A stretch of DNA of 64,000 bases from the NCBI RefSeq assembly GCF_001854605.1, contig NZ_MKJU01000022.1:310001-374000 (forward strand), read 5' to 3'. How positions within the stretch are numbered: the first letter of the stretch is position 1; each line of letters opens with the position of its first letter. The notes under the pieces are model-generated. The model was not told where the DNA came from. It saw nothing but the letters and a program-made list of their open reading frames with translations, and ran no database searches. Position numbers and translations under genes: made by a program. The DNA is from Pseudoalteromonas amylolytica. Lineage in GTDB: Bacteria > Pseudomonadota > Gammaproteobacteria > Enterobacterales > Alteromonadaceae. Positions 27,401-35,778 of this stretch are shown here, one piece after another.

Positions 27401-28538
27401 GTTTAATCGGTATACTGTATTGTCCGAGTAAGGTTTTTTGCCATAGCTTAAAAGCAAAATCACGCTCGCTATAACTGCTATGAGTAAGCTGTTTGATAAG
27501 CGTAAAGCGTACTGCATCAGCTGACTCCACATCAAAGCGATTGTTGATGATTGTTATGGCTAGCTCATAGGGCATATTACTGACTTGCTCAAGTAATGCT
27601 TGTCGAACTCTGGGGTAGTGATGCTCCGACAGTTGGCTAAGCAGGGCTGTGTCTTTATCCGTCAGCTTTGTTTGTCGAGTTAGAACGCGAGGTAATGCAG
27701 CTAAGATAAACAACTGGTCATTATTGGTTTGCTCATCACTTTCAAGCAACATGGCCCACATGTGTACGCGCACAAAAGTTGGCCGTTGATGGATCAGAAT
27801 TTCTAAGATGTCTATGATGGCAGTGTATGGGCTTAGTTTGTCGTCTAATAATTCAACCAGACGGGCGATAAGATCTGCACTGAGTTCGGTATCAATATTA
27901 TGTTCTTGAATAAGTGCAACTTGGTTGACCAGTGCTCGAATAATACCGTGGCGGATGAAGGGCGTTTGATGGTGCTCTAACAGGTTCAAAAAAAATGGCT
28001 GCAAGTCCAGTGTTTGCCAAGTCTGTGACAATTGTTCCTGATTGATTGAAAGGTAACTTTTACTCAAGGTTCCTAAGCGGGCAATCAAAAATTTGATACT
28101 TTGTTCAATCTCGGCCACATGATTTTGATAACGCTCTTTAATCGCTCCTTCGTCAAACCAGCGATTAAAAGCGGCTTTGTCTTCTTTGAGCTGTTGTTTC
28201 GTTGCGCCTAGTTTTTCAGCATAATTTAGGATTTGCTTCTGTCGTTCATGCGTTATATCAGTTTTAGACAATCGAGCAACAAACTGCTGATACGTATTCG
28301 ATAACGATAAAATTTGTGCTTGCTGTTGTTCAATTTTATGCCTGATAAATGAAATGGAATGAAGATGTAACCACGGCTGAATCTCTTCACCATCAGGTTT
28401 ATTCATCAGCAGGGGCCACTCACACAGCTCATCAATTAAGGTTTGATATTTGTGATGATACAGGTTTATCCAAAATTTTTCGGTGTTCGCGAATAGTAAC
28501 CCCTGCAATTGTTGTTTTAGCTGTTCTTTATTCATCAT
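24471..28538 (-). CDS. CapB/PgsB-type poly-gamma-glutamate synthase ligase with long helical extensions
   Basis: A 1355-aa protein whose core aligns by eye with B. subtilis PgsB, an ATP-dependent Mur-ligase-like amide ligase. Matching blocks, in order: P-loop GGWGTRGKSGTERL (733-738 core), TKTTGCEAMMIY, WECMGLTPRY (about 809), NAYPDHEDILGPTG (835-848), HPDNIALVCKMAQYIGID, SFVNGMSANE, INNRDDR (998-1004) and GMQNIKG (1183-1189). A single membrane helix (about 694-709) precedes the core, as in PgsB. New relative to PgsB: an N-terminal helical region of about 690 residues with HEAT-like appearance, a roughly 120-residue helical insert before GMQNIKG, and a C-terminal tail. It is the last gene of the operon and overlaps the one before by 11 bp. 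Confidence 0.85.
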   Translation of the reverse strand: MMNKEQLKQQLQGLLFANTEKFWINLYHHKYQTLIDELCEWPLLMNKPDGEEIQPWLHLHSISFIRHKIEQQQAQILSLSNTYQQFVARLSKTDITHERQKQILNYAEKLGATKQQLKEDKAAFNRWFDEGAIKERYQNHVAEIEQSIKFLIARLGTLSKSYLSINQEQLSQTWQTLDLQPFFLNLLEHHQTPFIRHGIIRALVNQVALIQEHNIDTELSADLIARLVELLDDKLSPYTAIIDILEILIHQRPTFVRVHMWAMLLESDEQTNNDQLFILAALPRVLTRQTKLTDKDTALLSQLSEHHYPRVRQALLEQVSNMPYELAITIINNRFDVESADAVRFTLIKQLTHSSYSERDFAFKLWQKTLLGQYSIPIKRIAIEQSARLMLNMQLDSSDPDAIFKRYIETLNMALSQQQPIAVKRHITRAREQLVSFYNQSLVANISDQINETGDIILPCDNEPHTLGRVLSFLAQRQLGFNGKIKRRRWHITSGYKIARRFWRVLHELRHSSSDKRQGFSHTKAKKPSAQLHVPSCSIAQISDTNVPGEPLYHVAEHSARAHLPLLDYILSILSQDNLATPVFSYTPDGILEVTKPSTLWRRLYAYSYISIHFQKIDVLRKGNEQEQLLYLDALKKLGIKCRFLAYGDVLNCQFPVEEGIKQLYSKLSVAPSLIAIWSSFKEYAYSVYQNTLPQLVFFVVTFSAYFWGRHLYVSRKIIRNRNAIAVSIGGWGTRGKSGTERLKAALFSALALRCITKTTGCEAMMIYSKITGEQYEIPIFRPFNKATIWEQSDVLEFAKSVHADVFLWECMGLTPRYVRILRRWMKDNFITITNAYPDHEDILGPTGIDVAREMSAFVGENTQIFTCEQTMAPILESAAKDKSSTLIQVHWGEGFQITPEIRALYPYDEHPDNIALVCKMAQYIGIDKDFVFKTTAEHIVPDIGVLQHFSPAKVGDLTQSFVNGMSANERLATLENWQRLELQKVSQQRHIQTIALINNRDDRVARSKVFAHIMAEDICFDYIVVVGTNIGGFATYLRAAVSERIEKAVNNNDMQTITQFLEQLKLIHTDHDMLARFNLSCPEDELTHQDLESQQTLEKALKQRTCLCERHRRLFIERFQQWQTAQSLLTLDTPLQHETVEMCLALLNAKLILIEDAQISSDNLTQTIAQLGSNNQHQLIVGMQNIKGIGLRYVQSWQQWQKTKQRCDNLRQETCNANDFKKYLSELSHQVSFNTLETATLEQTITHLLKAPQAQSELSQAELQSLLTKVKSHTHEAPSSDSPAQSTSPVKQFFFQLIESFLEAGAAVQRKKQAQQIYKDIATTRITLARATMELTHLSQSQKPGWLMARKKLK

Positions 28539-31500
28539 TCACCTGCTGCATCAATTGTGTAAACGACAGGGACTGAAATGATTGCTCCGTATAACCAAAT
28601 GGCCCAAATCCGGTGGATGGCACGTTGCCAAATGTCACTTGAAGCGCCACAGAGTGTTCATCAAGTCGCCAGTTCTGCTCTAAATCCAATGCAATTTTTA
28701 CAGCCAACTTTGGTGTGATGGCATACCATTTTTGCCAACCTATGCTAGACAAATATTGCCATTGACTCTGCGTTCTGTGTTCATCGCTGAATGCGTAACG
28801 AGCAGTCAGTTGTGCGCTCAATATGTGGCCTTGATAGAATTGACTTGCAAAAACATTGAAGCGGATATTATCAAGGCTATACCAGTCTTTGTTACTACTG
28901 AGCTGTGCTCGATAAGATAAGCGCTGGTCAACGCGATTTTGATACCCATGCTGATAACCAAAGCGCCAGCCATACGGATGGTTGTGTTTGTATGATGTTA
29001 AAATATCCGGGCTTACGCGATTAGATAGTGCCAGATCGCTACTTTTTGCATCGCTGTAAAAATAGTAGGGCTGCATCCACCATTGCTTGACGTGAGTTTC
29101 GTCAACCTGCCACCTTTGGCCAACTGCCAATGTTAGTCGCCCAGACAACAGGTTGTTAAACTCTTTTTGCTGTGGTTGCCAGTTTACTTGAAGTTGTGTT
29201 TGAGCGTACCAATCACTTTTTTCGGCTAGCCAGTCAGTTCGTCCAATTAATTGATAAGTGTTGTAGTAAACATCATCATGCTGTTTGGCAATACTCAACT
29301 TATACCAGTTGCTATTGGCTTTATAGCGAAAGTTTACACCCCACTCATGGGATTGATGTTGTTGTAATTGGTCGTCGAAATTACTTTCACCTTGATGTTC
29401 AGCCTTGATATAGCCCGTTATATTGACCGCATCTTGAGTGACAGCATAATTGCTTTGAATAAACGGTTGTAAAGTAGCTGGTGACATGGCGACTTTTGCC
29501 CAAGTGGAACTTGTATCGGCATTAGGAGATACAGGGAGTTTGTGATTGTTGTTTGTCATTTGCCAGATAAACGCGCGTAGTAAGCGAGCGTTTTCAACAG
29601 CCAGAGTATGTTTTCCTGACGGGTAAAAGCGTTCAACGTGATGGCGTTTGTTGTCGCTTAAATACTCAATCTTCACTAAAGCGTCTTGCGCCAGTTCAAT
29701 GACCAGTGGTTGTTGTTCATCCGTCAAATAAAAGCGCTGCTTTTGTGCTAAATCTATATTTCGCCAATGCTTTCCTTGCTTTTCCAGTGTCTGTACGCTG
29801 AGCAGTTGAGACTGATAGGGATTGTGCCAACGAAGTCTTATAACGCCATTCGCTATATCTGATGTTGTGAGCAAGTGTTCAGTCATTGATACATCGTGTA
29901 AGGTGTAATCATAGTGACGCTCACCTGCTTGAATCGTCACTTTTGCGGTTTGTTGTCCGGCGAGTTCCGCCCCTGAGAAATGTATTCGTACCTTACTATT
30001 ACTCGGTTCTAACTGGCTAACATCAAGAGACAGAGTATGATAGGGGCGCAGCAATATCCCTGAAAGATGAGTATTTTTAGAGGCATGTCTGGTTAATTGC
30101 TCGGCTAAGCTCAGCTGCTCAAGATCATCCAATAAGATAAGCTGAGTGCCTAAAAACGCCTTGTATTGGGTGACGTTTTGCCACTGCCCAAAATGTGCAA
30201 TGCGTTTAAATAATATCATCTCGTCAGGTGTCAATATAGTAGGATCGACGCGGGCGAACAGCGCGGTGAACTGTGCTTCAGTTAGGTTTTGGTTTGAGAG
30301 ACGCTTTAAGGTATTCGTCAGCTGGGTCTTAACCCCTATCTGAGCACTGCTTAATAGTTGAGAAAAGGGGAGGTGTTGATAATCGGTGGTGATATGGTTT
30401 ATACCTTGATTTATCAGTAAGTTGTTGTGTAATGCTGAGATATTAATGTAGCTCATTTCACTGGCTGAAATATCAAGCCGCTCATTTGCTTGCAGTTGCA
30501 CGTACCCCGTCGCAGCGACAGACATTAAGTGCTCTGAACCATCTAGAGTTCTGGAGGAGATGTCTGAAAAAATAGGCAGCATCATTGCTTTGTCACTGAG
30601 GTTTAGATGCAACCAAGCGGTACGTTGTTGCCGTGGATTTTGATGTTGCGTGCGCGCACCTATTTTTAAGGTAAGCGGTTGGCGAGCAACGATACGAATG
30701 CGCTGGTCTTGCTTTAGTGTATATGCTTGGTATGGTCCTGTTACGCTGTGCAAAGGGCTTTGACCATGGTGATAGATTGAAAATAATGGCGCAGCGTTGG
30801 TAGACCCTTTGCTTAGATGAAGGTAGTTTAAATCGGCCAGCAAAGTTGAGTTATGATCTAATTTTTCTCGGTAGTCGTGGCTTAACCACAGAGCAAATTG
30901 CCTTTTGCTTTGTGTTTCATAAAGTGTAGGTATGAGCGTAGAGCACTGAGTTAGATACTCTGAAAATAATGTACATAGCCCTTGAATTTTATACTCAAGA
31001 CTTGCAAGTTGATATCTAGCAAGTAGTTGCTTTGCTGCAAATTGCCGCACGGTTGCGCTTTGGTGTTTGATTAACCCTTCTAGGTAGCGCTGAGCCAGTA
31101 GCCCATAGTTGAGTTTATCCAGCACTCTAATTCTTAACACCCAAGCTTCAAACACGATGTCATCATATGCACTATGCACTAGGCGCTTAAGATTTGGCAG
31201 TAAGCTCTGGGGAGAGTTGTGCAGTTGTACTGGAGCTTGCTCGATAATATGTCGTTGCTCACGGTAGCTGAGTGTTAGTGTATCTGGTTGTGTCGCTGAG
31301 TAGGGCTGCAAAGAGTCAAGGTAAGCTTGTGTCACTTCTTGCTGGTGTTGTGTGAGCTTAGCATAAAGGGCTGGTGACTTTTTAACGAGTTTACCTGGCT
31401 GCATAAAAAGCAGCTCACTATCAATCAATGGCGATAGCTCTTGTATAGCTACGGCTACCTCAAGCATTGTTTGTCCAGCGTCTAAAACCAACTGTTGGGC

Positions 31501-32787
31501 ATGGTGAGCGTGGTTAAGCTCAATCCGATGAAATAGCCCTGTATGGTTGATTGCAATAGTATAACTACGCTTACCAAGTGTAGCGGTTAATTCAGTCTGT
31601 TGTTGTGCTCTTACATATAGCGTGATTTGTGTTGTGGCATTGACGCTATGCTGCAAATCAAACGTTAATTGCTTATCTAGCTGATGGTGCTCAAGTTCTA
31701 AAATACTTTGTATTGGGTATATCGTCTTGTTAGCAAACCGAACACCTTGTAAAGCTAGACTATGCTCATGTTTGGTTTTGGTACGTACGTCACTTTGCTT
31801 TGGTGTCAAAAAATTGCGCGTTGTTACCATACCAACAAATTGTTGATGACGTTTGTGTGCTAAAGGCGTCGCTTTAGCGTAATCAATTTGTGTTAGGGGG
31901 CGAACATCTTGTTTGACAATAATGCTATCTAACTGATTGGTTAAGCTATTAATCCAATATGGATTTAATAATGATTCTTGTTGTTTTTGTGCGCTGTCAG
32001 TATCTAGAAAAGGCCGGTTTGAGCGTGTTATTTGTACCAGTGCATTGCCGTAGCTTTTTAAGGTGAGGGTGCTTTGCGCGGGGACGTCAATGTAATCGTC
32101 ATGGCTAATGCTTACTGGATGGCTGAAATACTCATCAGCCACTGCATTGCTTAGAGGCAATACGCTAACAGCTTGCTTATCGATAAAAGCGTAAACTTTA
32201 CCTGTTTGGTGTGGTGAGTCTGTTAACAGCTGTTTGACGGATAATTTGAGTTTTTGTGCCTGTTGAAAAGTAACTGAGACTGTTCGATGGGGCTTCAGGT
32301 GATAAAACGTTTCATATTGGTGCGCTTTATTAATCGTGAGTATATCCAGTGGTAACGCTACTGTCTGTTTATAGGGTGAACGATGGTGTAGATATTGGCC
32401 TTCTCTAAGCTCTAATGACATGATATCGCTAGTGACATTTTCAATGCTAATCAGCCGATTATCTGCTGCGGCATTTATTTGACATCGTGTTGGTGTACAA
32501 CTTAATTCATCCTTATACACTCGCCTTTTGCTACCTAGTGTATAGCTTTGCCAGACGAGCAACCGATTGTCGTCTAAATTCGGTAGTTCGAGCCAATGAC
32601 CCGCTGGTAGAAATAGTTGACGATCTGTATGTGCTGCTAAAGAGAATGTCGCTGGCCCATCTTGAGCTACGTGCCTATCCCCTTGTTGAATAAGCCAAGC
32701 AGGTGAACGATGTAGTTTGTGTGGGGAGGCACACACCGTAAGTGTAAACGCCAGCAACACAAAGGCTATCGAATGGATTGCAGACAT
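28528..32787 (-). CDS. Very large envelope protein with C-terminal outer-membrane beta-barrel
   Basis: A 1419-aa exported protein. A signal peptide (MSAIHSIAFVLLAFTLTVCA) is followed by about 1,100 residues that are mostly beta-sandwich-like, with a helical stretch at about 520-640, then a C-terminal region from about 1145 with alternating aromatic/polar strands (YKLSIAKQ, WYAQTQLQVNW, WWMQPYYFYS, RFGYQHGY, LSYRAQLSS, VALQVTF) typical of an outer-membrane barrel of perhaps 12-16 strands. I recognise no named family. In the context of a CapB/CapC operon, a role as outer-membrane exporter plus periplasmic scaffold, like PgaA or BcsC in polysaccharide systems, is the best inference. Overlaps both neighbours. 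Confidence 0.75.
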   Translation of the reverse strand: MSAIHSIAFVLLAFTLTVCASPHKLHRSPAWLIQQGDRHVAQDGPATFSLAAHTDRQLFLPAGHWLELPNLDDNRLLVWQSYTLGSKRRVYKDELSCTPTRCQINAAADNRLISIENVTSDIMSLELREGQYLHHRSPYKQTVALPLDILTINKAHQYETFYHLKPHRTVSVTFQQAQKLKLSVKQLLTDSPHQTGKVYAFIDKQAVSVLPLSNAVADEYFSHPVSISHDDYIDVPAQSTLTLKSYGNALVQITRSNRPFLDTDSAQKQQESLLNPYWINSLTNQLDSIIVKQDVRPLTQIDYAKATPLAHKRHQQFVGMVTTRNFLTPKQSDVRTKTKHEHSLALQGVRFANKTIYPIQSILELEHHQLDKQLTFDLQHSVNATTQITLYVRAQQQTELTATLGKRSYTIAINHTGLFHRIELNHAHHAQQLVLDAGQTMLEVAVAIQELSPLIDSELLFMQPGKLVKKSPALYAKLTQHQQEVTQAYLDSLQPYSATQPDTLTLSYREQRHIIEQAPVQLHNSPQSLLPNLKRLVHSAYDDIVFEAWVLRIRVLDKLNYGLLAQRYLEGLIKHQSATVRQFAAKQLLARYQLASLEYKIQGLCTLFSEYLTQCSTLIPTLYETQSKRQFALWLSHDYREKLDHNSTLLADLNYLHLSKGSTNAAPLFSIYHHGQSPLHSVTGPYQAYTLKQDQRIRIVARQPLTLKIGARTQHQNPRQQRTAWLHLNLSDKAMMLPIFSDISSRTLDGSEHLMSVAATGYVQLQANERLDISASEMSYINISALHNNLLINQGINHITTDYQHLPFSQLLSSAQIGVKTQLTNTLKRLSNQNLTEAQFTALFARVDPTILTPDEMILFKRIAHFGQWQNVTQYKAFLGTQLILLDDLEQLSLAEQLTRHASKNTHLSGILLRPYHTLSLDVSQLEPSNSKVRIHFSGAELAGQQTAKVTIQAGERHYDYTLHDVSMTEHLLTTSDIANGVIRLRWHNPYQSQLLSVQTLEKQGKHWRNIDLAQKQRFYLTDEQQPLVIELAQDALVKIEYLSDNKRHHVERFYPSGKHTLAVENARLLRAFIWQMTNNNHKLPVSPNADTSSTWAKVAMSPATLQPFIQSNYAVTQDAVNITGYIKAEHQGESNFDDQLQQHQSHEWGVNFRYKANSNWYKLSIAKQHDDVYYNTYQLIGRTDWLAEKSDWYAQTQLQVNWQPQQKEFNNLLSGRLTLAVGQRWQVDETHVKQWWMQPYYFYSDAKSSDLALSNRVSPDILTSYKHNHPYGWRFGYQHGYQNRVDQRLSYRAQLSSNKDWYSLDNIRFNVFASQFYQGHILSAQLTARYAFSDEHRTQSQWQYLSSIGWQKWYAITPKLAVKIALDLEQNWRLDEHSVALQVTFGNVPSTGFGPFGYTEQSFQSLSFTQLMQQVNDE

Positions 32788-33521
32788 AAAATAAACTGCT
32801 CCATAAGTTGTGATTCCTTTGTTAGGCGTTGGCGCATAATGGCACTGATCTCAATATGATAGAAAGAGTGCGGTATCAGTGGCAGTTGGTGTAGCACGTT
32901 TTTTGTTCCCCCAAGTTCAGAGATCTGTTCTGGGTAGTAGAAACTATGAGGGCTGAGCGCGGTTAAACAGCTTGCCAGACGCTGCAATTTTGGCGTGCTT
33001 CGCCTACCTTGGCTGACGATAAAGTCTGCTAGTTTTCCCTTGTCGGTTGAACGTTTACTTTGACTAAAGCCATGAAGTTGAAAGACTTTCGCATCTTTGA
33101 AATTAGCCTGATAGGCCAGTATCGCATTGTGATGTAAGTTGTTGTGTCTTTTTGATAGATCCATGGATTCTTGGTGTTCATCCTGATGATTTCTATGATG
33201 TGAGTTACTAACGAGTAACTGACACATTTGCGCAAATACCGCTTGTCCAATGGGTAGCGTATTTTTATCAAAAAACTGATGTGGTACAGATACAACGCAA
33301 GTACTTCCTGCTGGGCGGTACCATAGATGGTTGCCACCTAGTTCATCAGAGTTAGCAACGAGCGTGTGTAACTTTTCTGTTGCAAGGTAGCGCCAAGGAG
33401 GCAAAGGCCCCGGCTTTTTAAACCAAGCTTGCAGCTGAGTTACAGATGGTAAGCTTGACTGTGCAAGAGTCTGGCTACTCGCAAAAATCACCAGAAAATA
33501 GAATAAATTATGTATCTTCAT
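32766..33521 (-). CDS. Secreted hydrolase-like protein of the CapB/CapC operon
   Basis: A 251-aa protein with signal peptide (MKIHNLFYFLVIFASSQTLA). It has a pattern suggesting a metal-dependent peptidase or amidohydrolase: VVSVPHQFFD (His81, Asp85), VSNSHHRN (His108/109), FQLHGF (His150) and YHIEIS (His222, Glu224) near the C-terminus. These positions recur, mostly without histidines, in two copies within the CapC-like protein encoded just upstream. No family name is certain; a poly-gamma-glutamate or similar amide hydrolase that trims or releases the polymer is an inference from motif and context. It starts at an ATG overlapping the previous gene by 14 bp. Confidence 0.6.
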   Translation of the reverse strand: MKIHNLFYFLVIFASSQTLAQSSLPSVTQLQAWFKKPGPLPPWRYLATEKLHTLVANSDELGGNHLWYRPAGSTCVVSVPHQFFDKNTLPIGQAVFAQMCQLLVSNSHHRNHQDEHQESMDLSKRHNNLHHNAILAYQANFKDAKVFQLHGFSQSKRSTDKGKLADFIVSQGRRSTPKLQRLASCLTALSPHSFYYPEQISELGGTKNVLHQLPLIPHSFYHIEISAIMRQRLTKESQLMEQFILCLQSIR

Positions 33522-35778
33522 CTAACCACCAATTTAGTCGTTTCGGCTGTTGTGCATACTCGTCAATAATGTTTATCCAGATATCCGTATCAGAATGAAT
33601 TACCAGTTGTTCAAGCTGTTTAATATCGTCATTTATCGGTACGGTTACATTTGGATATGGAGTTAATCGGCCAATAGTAGGATGTAGCATAAAAGCTTGA
33701 GTAAAGTCGCTCGGGTGCAAGAGTAAGCGCTTCCTTGCGATACTGTAGGTGTGCACAGGGGTGTTATGAAAGACACCCTTTAACCGGTAGTTAAGCTCAA
33801 TGGCTCGATCGGTCTGTGATGCGACATAAGCTTTAACCACAACACTTTGCGGCAATGTGTTAAAAGACAGTGTGAGCGTTTTGTCGGCCTTGAGTAAAAA
33901 CAACCGCTGTTTGGCCCAATGTCTATTGAGGCCATGATTTAGATACAGTGTAACCCCTTGTTCGTCGGCGGCCTGTGCTGCACTTATTAAATTGGCTTTT
34001 AGCTCTTGAATATAAGGAGGCGTTGAGCGTTGCACTATCAATGTTTGATCCGCCGTTAAGCTTTGTTGGAGCTGTTTGAAGGTATTACCGTCGGCAAGTT
34101 TTTTGAAATGAAATGTCTTTGGTTCTAATAGGGCGCGGTAATAGGGTTGTGATGTATTGACCAGCGCGGTGTTTGATACAGGCAGCTGCGCAGTAAGCTC
34201 TTTGCTTGAATAAAAAGAGTCTTTATTTTGGAGAGCAGGTGGCGCTAAAAACAGACGTACCTTACTTGTTTTACCTTGTGACTTCAGTGCGTGGTCGTTG
34301 TCAGCTTTTTGTGCGAACCAAGCTGGTATCTCAGTAACGTTCCCAGTACTCACGCTACATGCTGGCTTGCATAACGTATCTTGATAGTGAAAATGAGCTT
34401 GTCTTGTTTGTAGCTTGACTAGCACTTGCTTATTACTATAAACACGCAGGTATGCCGCTTCTTTTGATAAATTTCGTATATACCAAGGTTGAGAGTCGCT
34501 GACTTTTGCTCGAGTTGTGTCAGCAAGTATGATGCGGTCAAATTGCGACAGGTTAGGGGTTATGCTGATACTAAATTGGTCGATCACCTCGCCTTTTGAG
34601 TTATAGAGTTTAACCACAACTTGACTGGTTTGATTTGCTCTAAAATCAAATTTTAAATCACTATTGGGTACCGTTGAGTACTTCACATCACTGCCTTTAT
34701 CTATTTGATAGTAAAGACTATGTAAGGGTGTGACAGGTTGCATATTCTGATAATACCATTTTGATACGACTGTGCGATTAGACGACATGTTTATCATGCC
34801 TGGTTTTATCAGAGCCAGCTTATAAAGGTTGGCTGTTGCAGTATGTTCGGGATGAAGCACCAAAGGTGGTGAAATTTCCTCTAAGTCATACCAAGTCAAC
34901 CTAAGTTGCGTCGCTTGTTCACTCACAAAGTAAATATCCTGTGAGGTATCGACTTTAAGTGATGCGGATAGCTCGCTATCGGTGTAAAAAGCATCTTGAT
35001 TAACAGGGTTATTGGGAAAATCGTTGCCTAATATGTTGTAAGGTAGCATTTCATACAGTGTGTCACTATCGAAATCAACACCAGGCACACCTTGTGGTGC
35101 GAGTTTGTTCCAGTCATAACGAACCGCGTTGGCAATTTCTTCTTCACTGACTGCATTGGGTCCTAGGGTGTGGTAGTGACTGATCCTTGCTCGCCAACTT
35201 AGCGGGTATTTTAACCAAGCGCTCATACTATCCTCAACCTTGACGTTTGTTTTTGCGTGAACTCTCGCCACGACCCCTTTGATGGTTTGGCCCTCACTTC
35301 GCAGCGAAAGCGCAATGGCCGTCGCATCACTAAAGCGCGCATTATTAATATAAAAAGATTGGCCGGAAGACACACTTAAACTTTCACGCTGTTCGATGAT
35401 TTGTTTGGCTTTTTGCTGTTCGTTATCTTGGGTAGCATTCGCTGTGTGGTGATATGTTGCGCGATATATCACTCGTTGTTGTTTATCCAACAGTGCGTAG
35501 TCAATCGCGTAATCAACGGATTGTTGGTGGCTTTGAACCTGCCCTAAAATGGCGTTTGACAATATTCTTATTGATTCTGTACGAGTAGGAGAAAAGGTAT
35601 AAATAAGCGGCTTGTGCTCACTTAACCAGTGTACTTTTGAACGTGTTTCATTACCCTGTGTTGCCATCAAAGGTTTAGCGTTACTCACCCAGTTATAAAA
35701 AATGCTAGCGAGCCAGAGCATAGCCCCCAAGACTGTTATGGAGAAGACGATCCTCATACACCATTTAATATAAAACAC
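33508..35778 (-). CDS. Membrane-anchored periplasmic protein of the CapB/CapC operon
   Basis: A 756-aa protein with one N-terminal membrane helix (about 8-29, MRIVFSITVLGAMLWLAS) and a large beta-rich periplasmic part, including repeated segments such as VVVKLYNSKGEVIDQF, YLRVYSNKQVLVKLQTRQ and SVVVKAYVASQTDRAIELNY. I recognise no family. It may connect the inner-membrane synthase to the outer-membrane barrel, as BcsB-type and adaptor proteins do. The start is GTG 35778 because GGAGG lies 5 nt upstream inside the end of the CapC-like gene; the frame opens at TTG 35790. Confidence 0.65.
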   Translation of the reverse strand: MFYIKWCMRIVFSITVLGAMLWLASIFYNWVSNAKPLMATQGNETRSKVHWLSEHKPLIYTFSPTRTESIRILSNAILGQVQSHQQSVDYAIDYALLDKQQRVIYRATYHHTANATQDNEQQKAKQIIEQRESLSVSSGQSFYINNARFSDATAIALSLRSEGQTIKGVVARVHAKTNVKVEDSMSAWLKYPLSWRARISHYHTLGPNAVSEEEIANAVRYDWNKLAPQGVPGVDFDSDTLYEMLPYNILGNDFPNNPVNQDAFYTDSELSASLKVDTSQDIYFVSEQATQLRLTWYDLEEISPPLVLHPEHTATANLYKLALIKPGMINMSSNRTVVSKWYYQNMQPVTPLHSLYYQIDKGSDVKYSTVPNSDLKFDFRANQTSQVVVKLYNSKGEVIDQFSISITPNLSQFDRIILADTTRAKVSDSQPWYIRNLSKEAAYLRVYSNKQVLVKLQTRQAHFHYQDTLCKPACSVSTGNVTEIPAWFAQKADNDHALKSQGKTSKVRLFLAPPALQNKDSFYSSKELTAQLPVSNTALVNTSQPYYRALLEPKTFHFKKLADGNTFKQLQQSLTADQTLIVQRSTPPYIQELKANLISAAQAADEQGVTLYLNHGLNRHWAKQRLFLLKADKTLTLSFNTLPQSVVVKAYVASQTDRAIELNYRLKGVFHNTPVHTYSIARKRLLLHPSDFTQAFMLHPTIGRLTPYPNVTVPINDDIKQLEQLVIHSDTDIWINIIDEYAQQPKRLNWWLDEDT

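Noticed and set aside
28528..32787. Lipobox in the signal peptide of the 1419-aa protein (LTVC)
   Set aside because: The residue before the cysteine is valine, not Gly, Ala or Ser, so a normal signal peptide with a Cys near the site is more likely.
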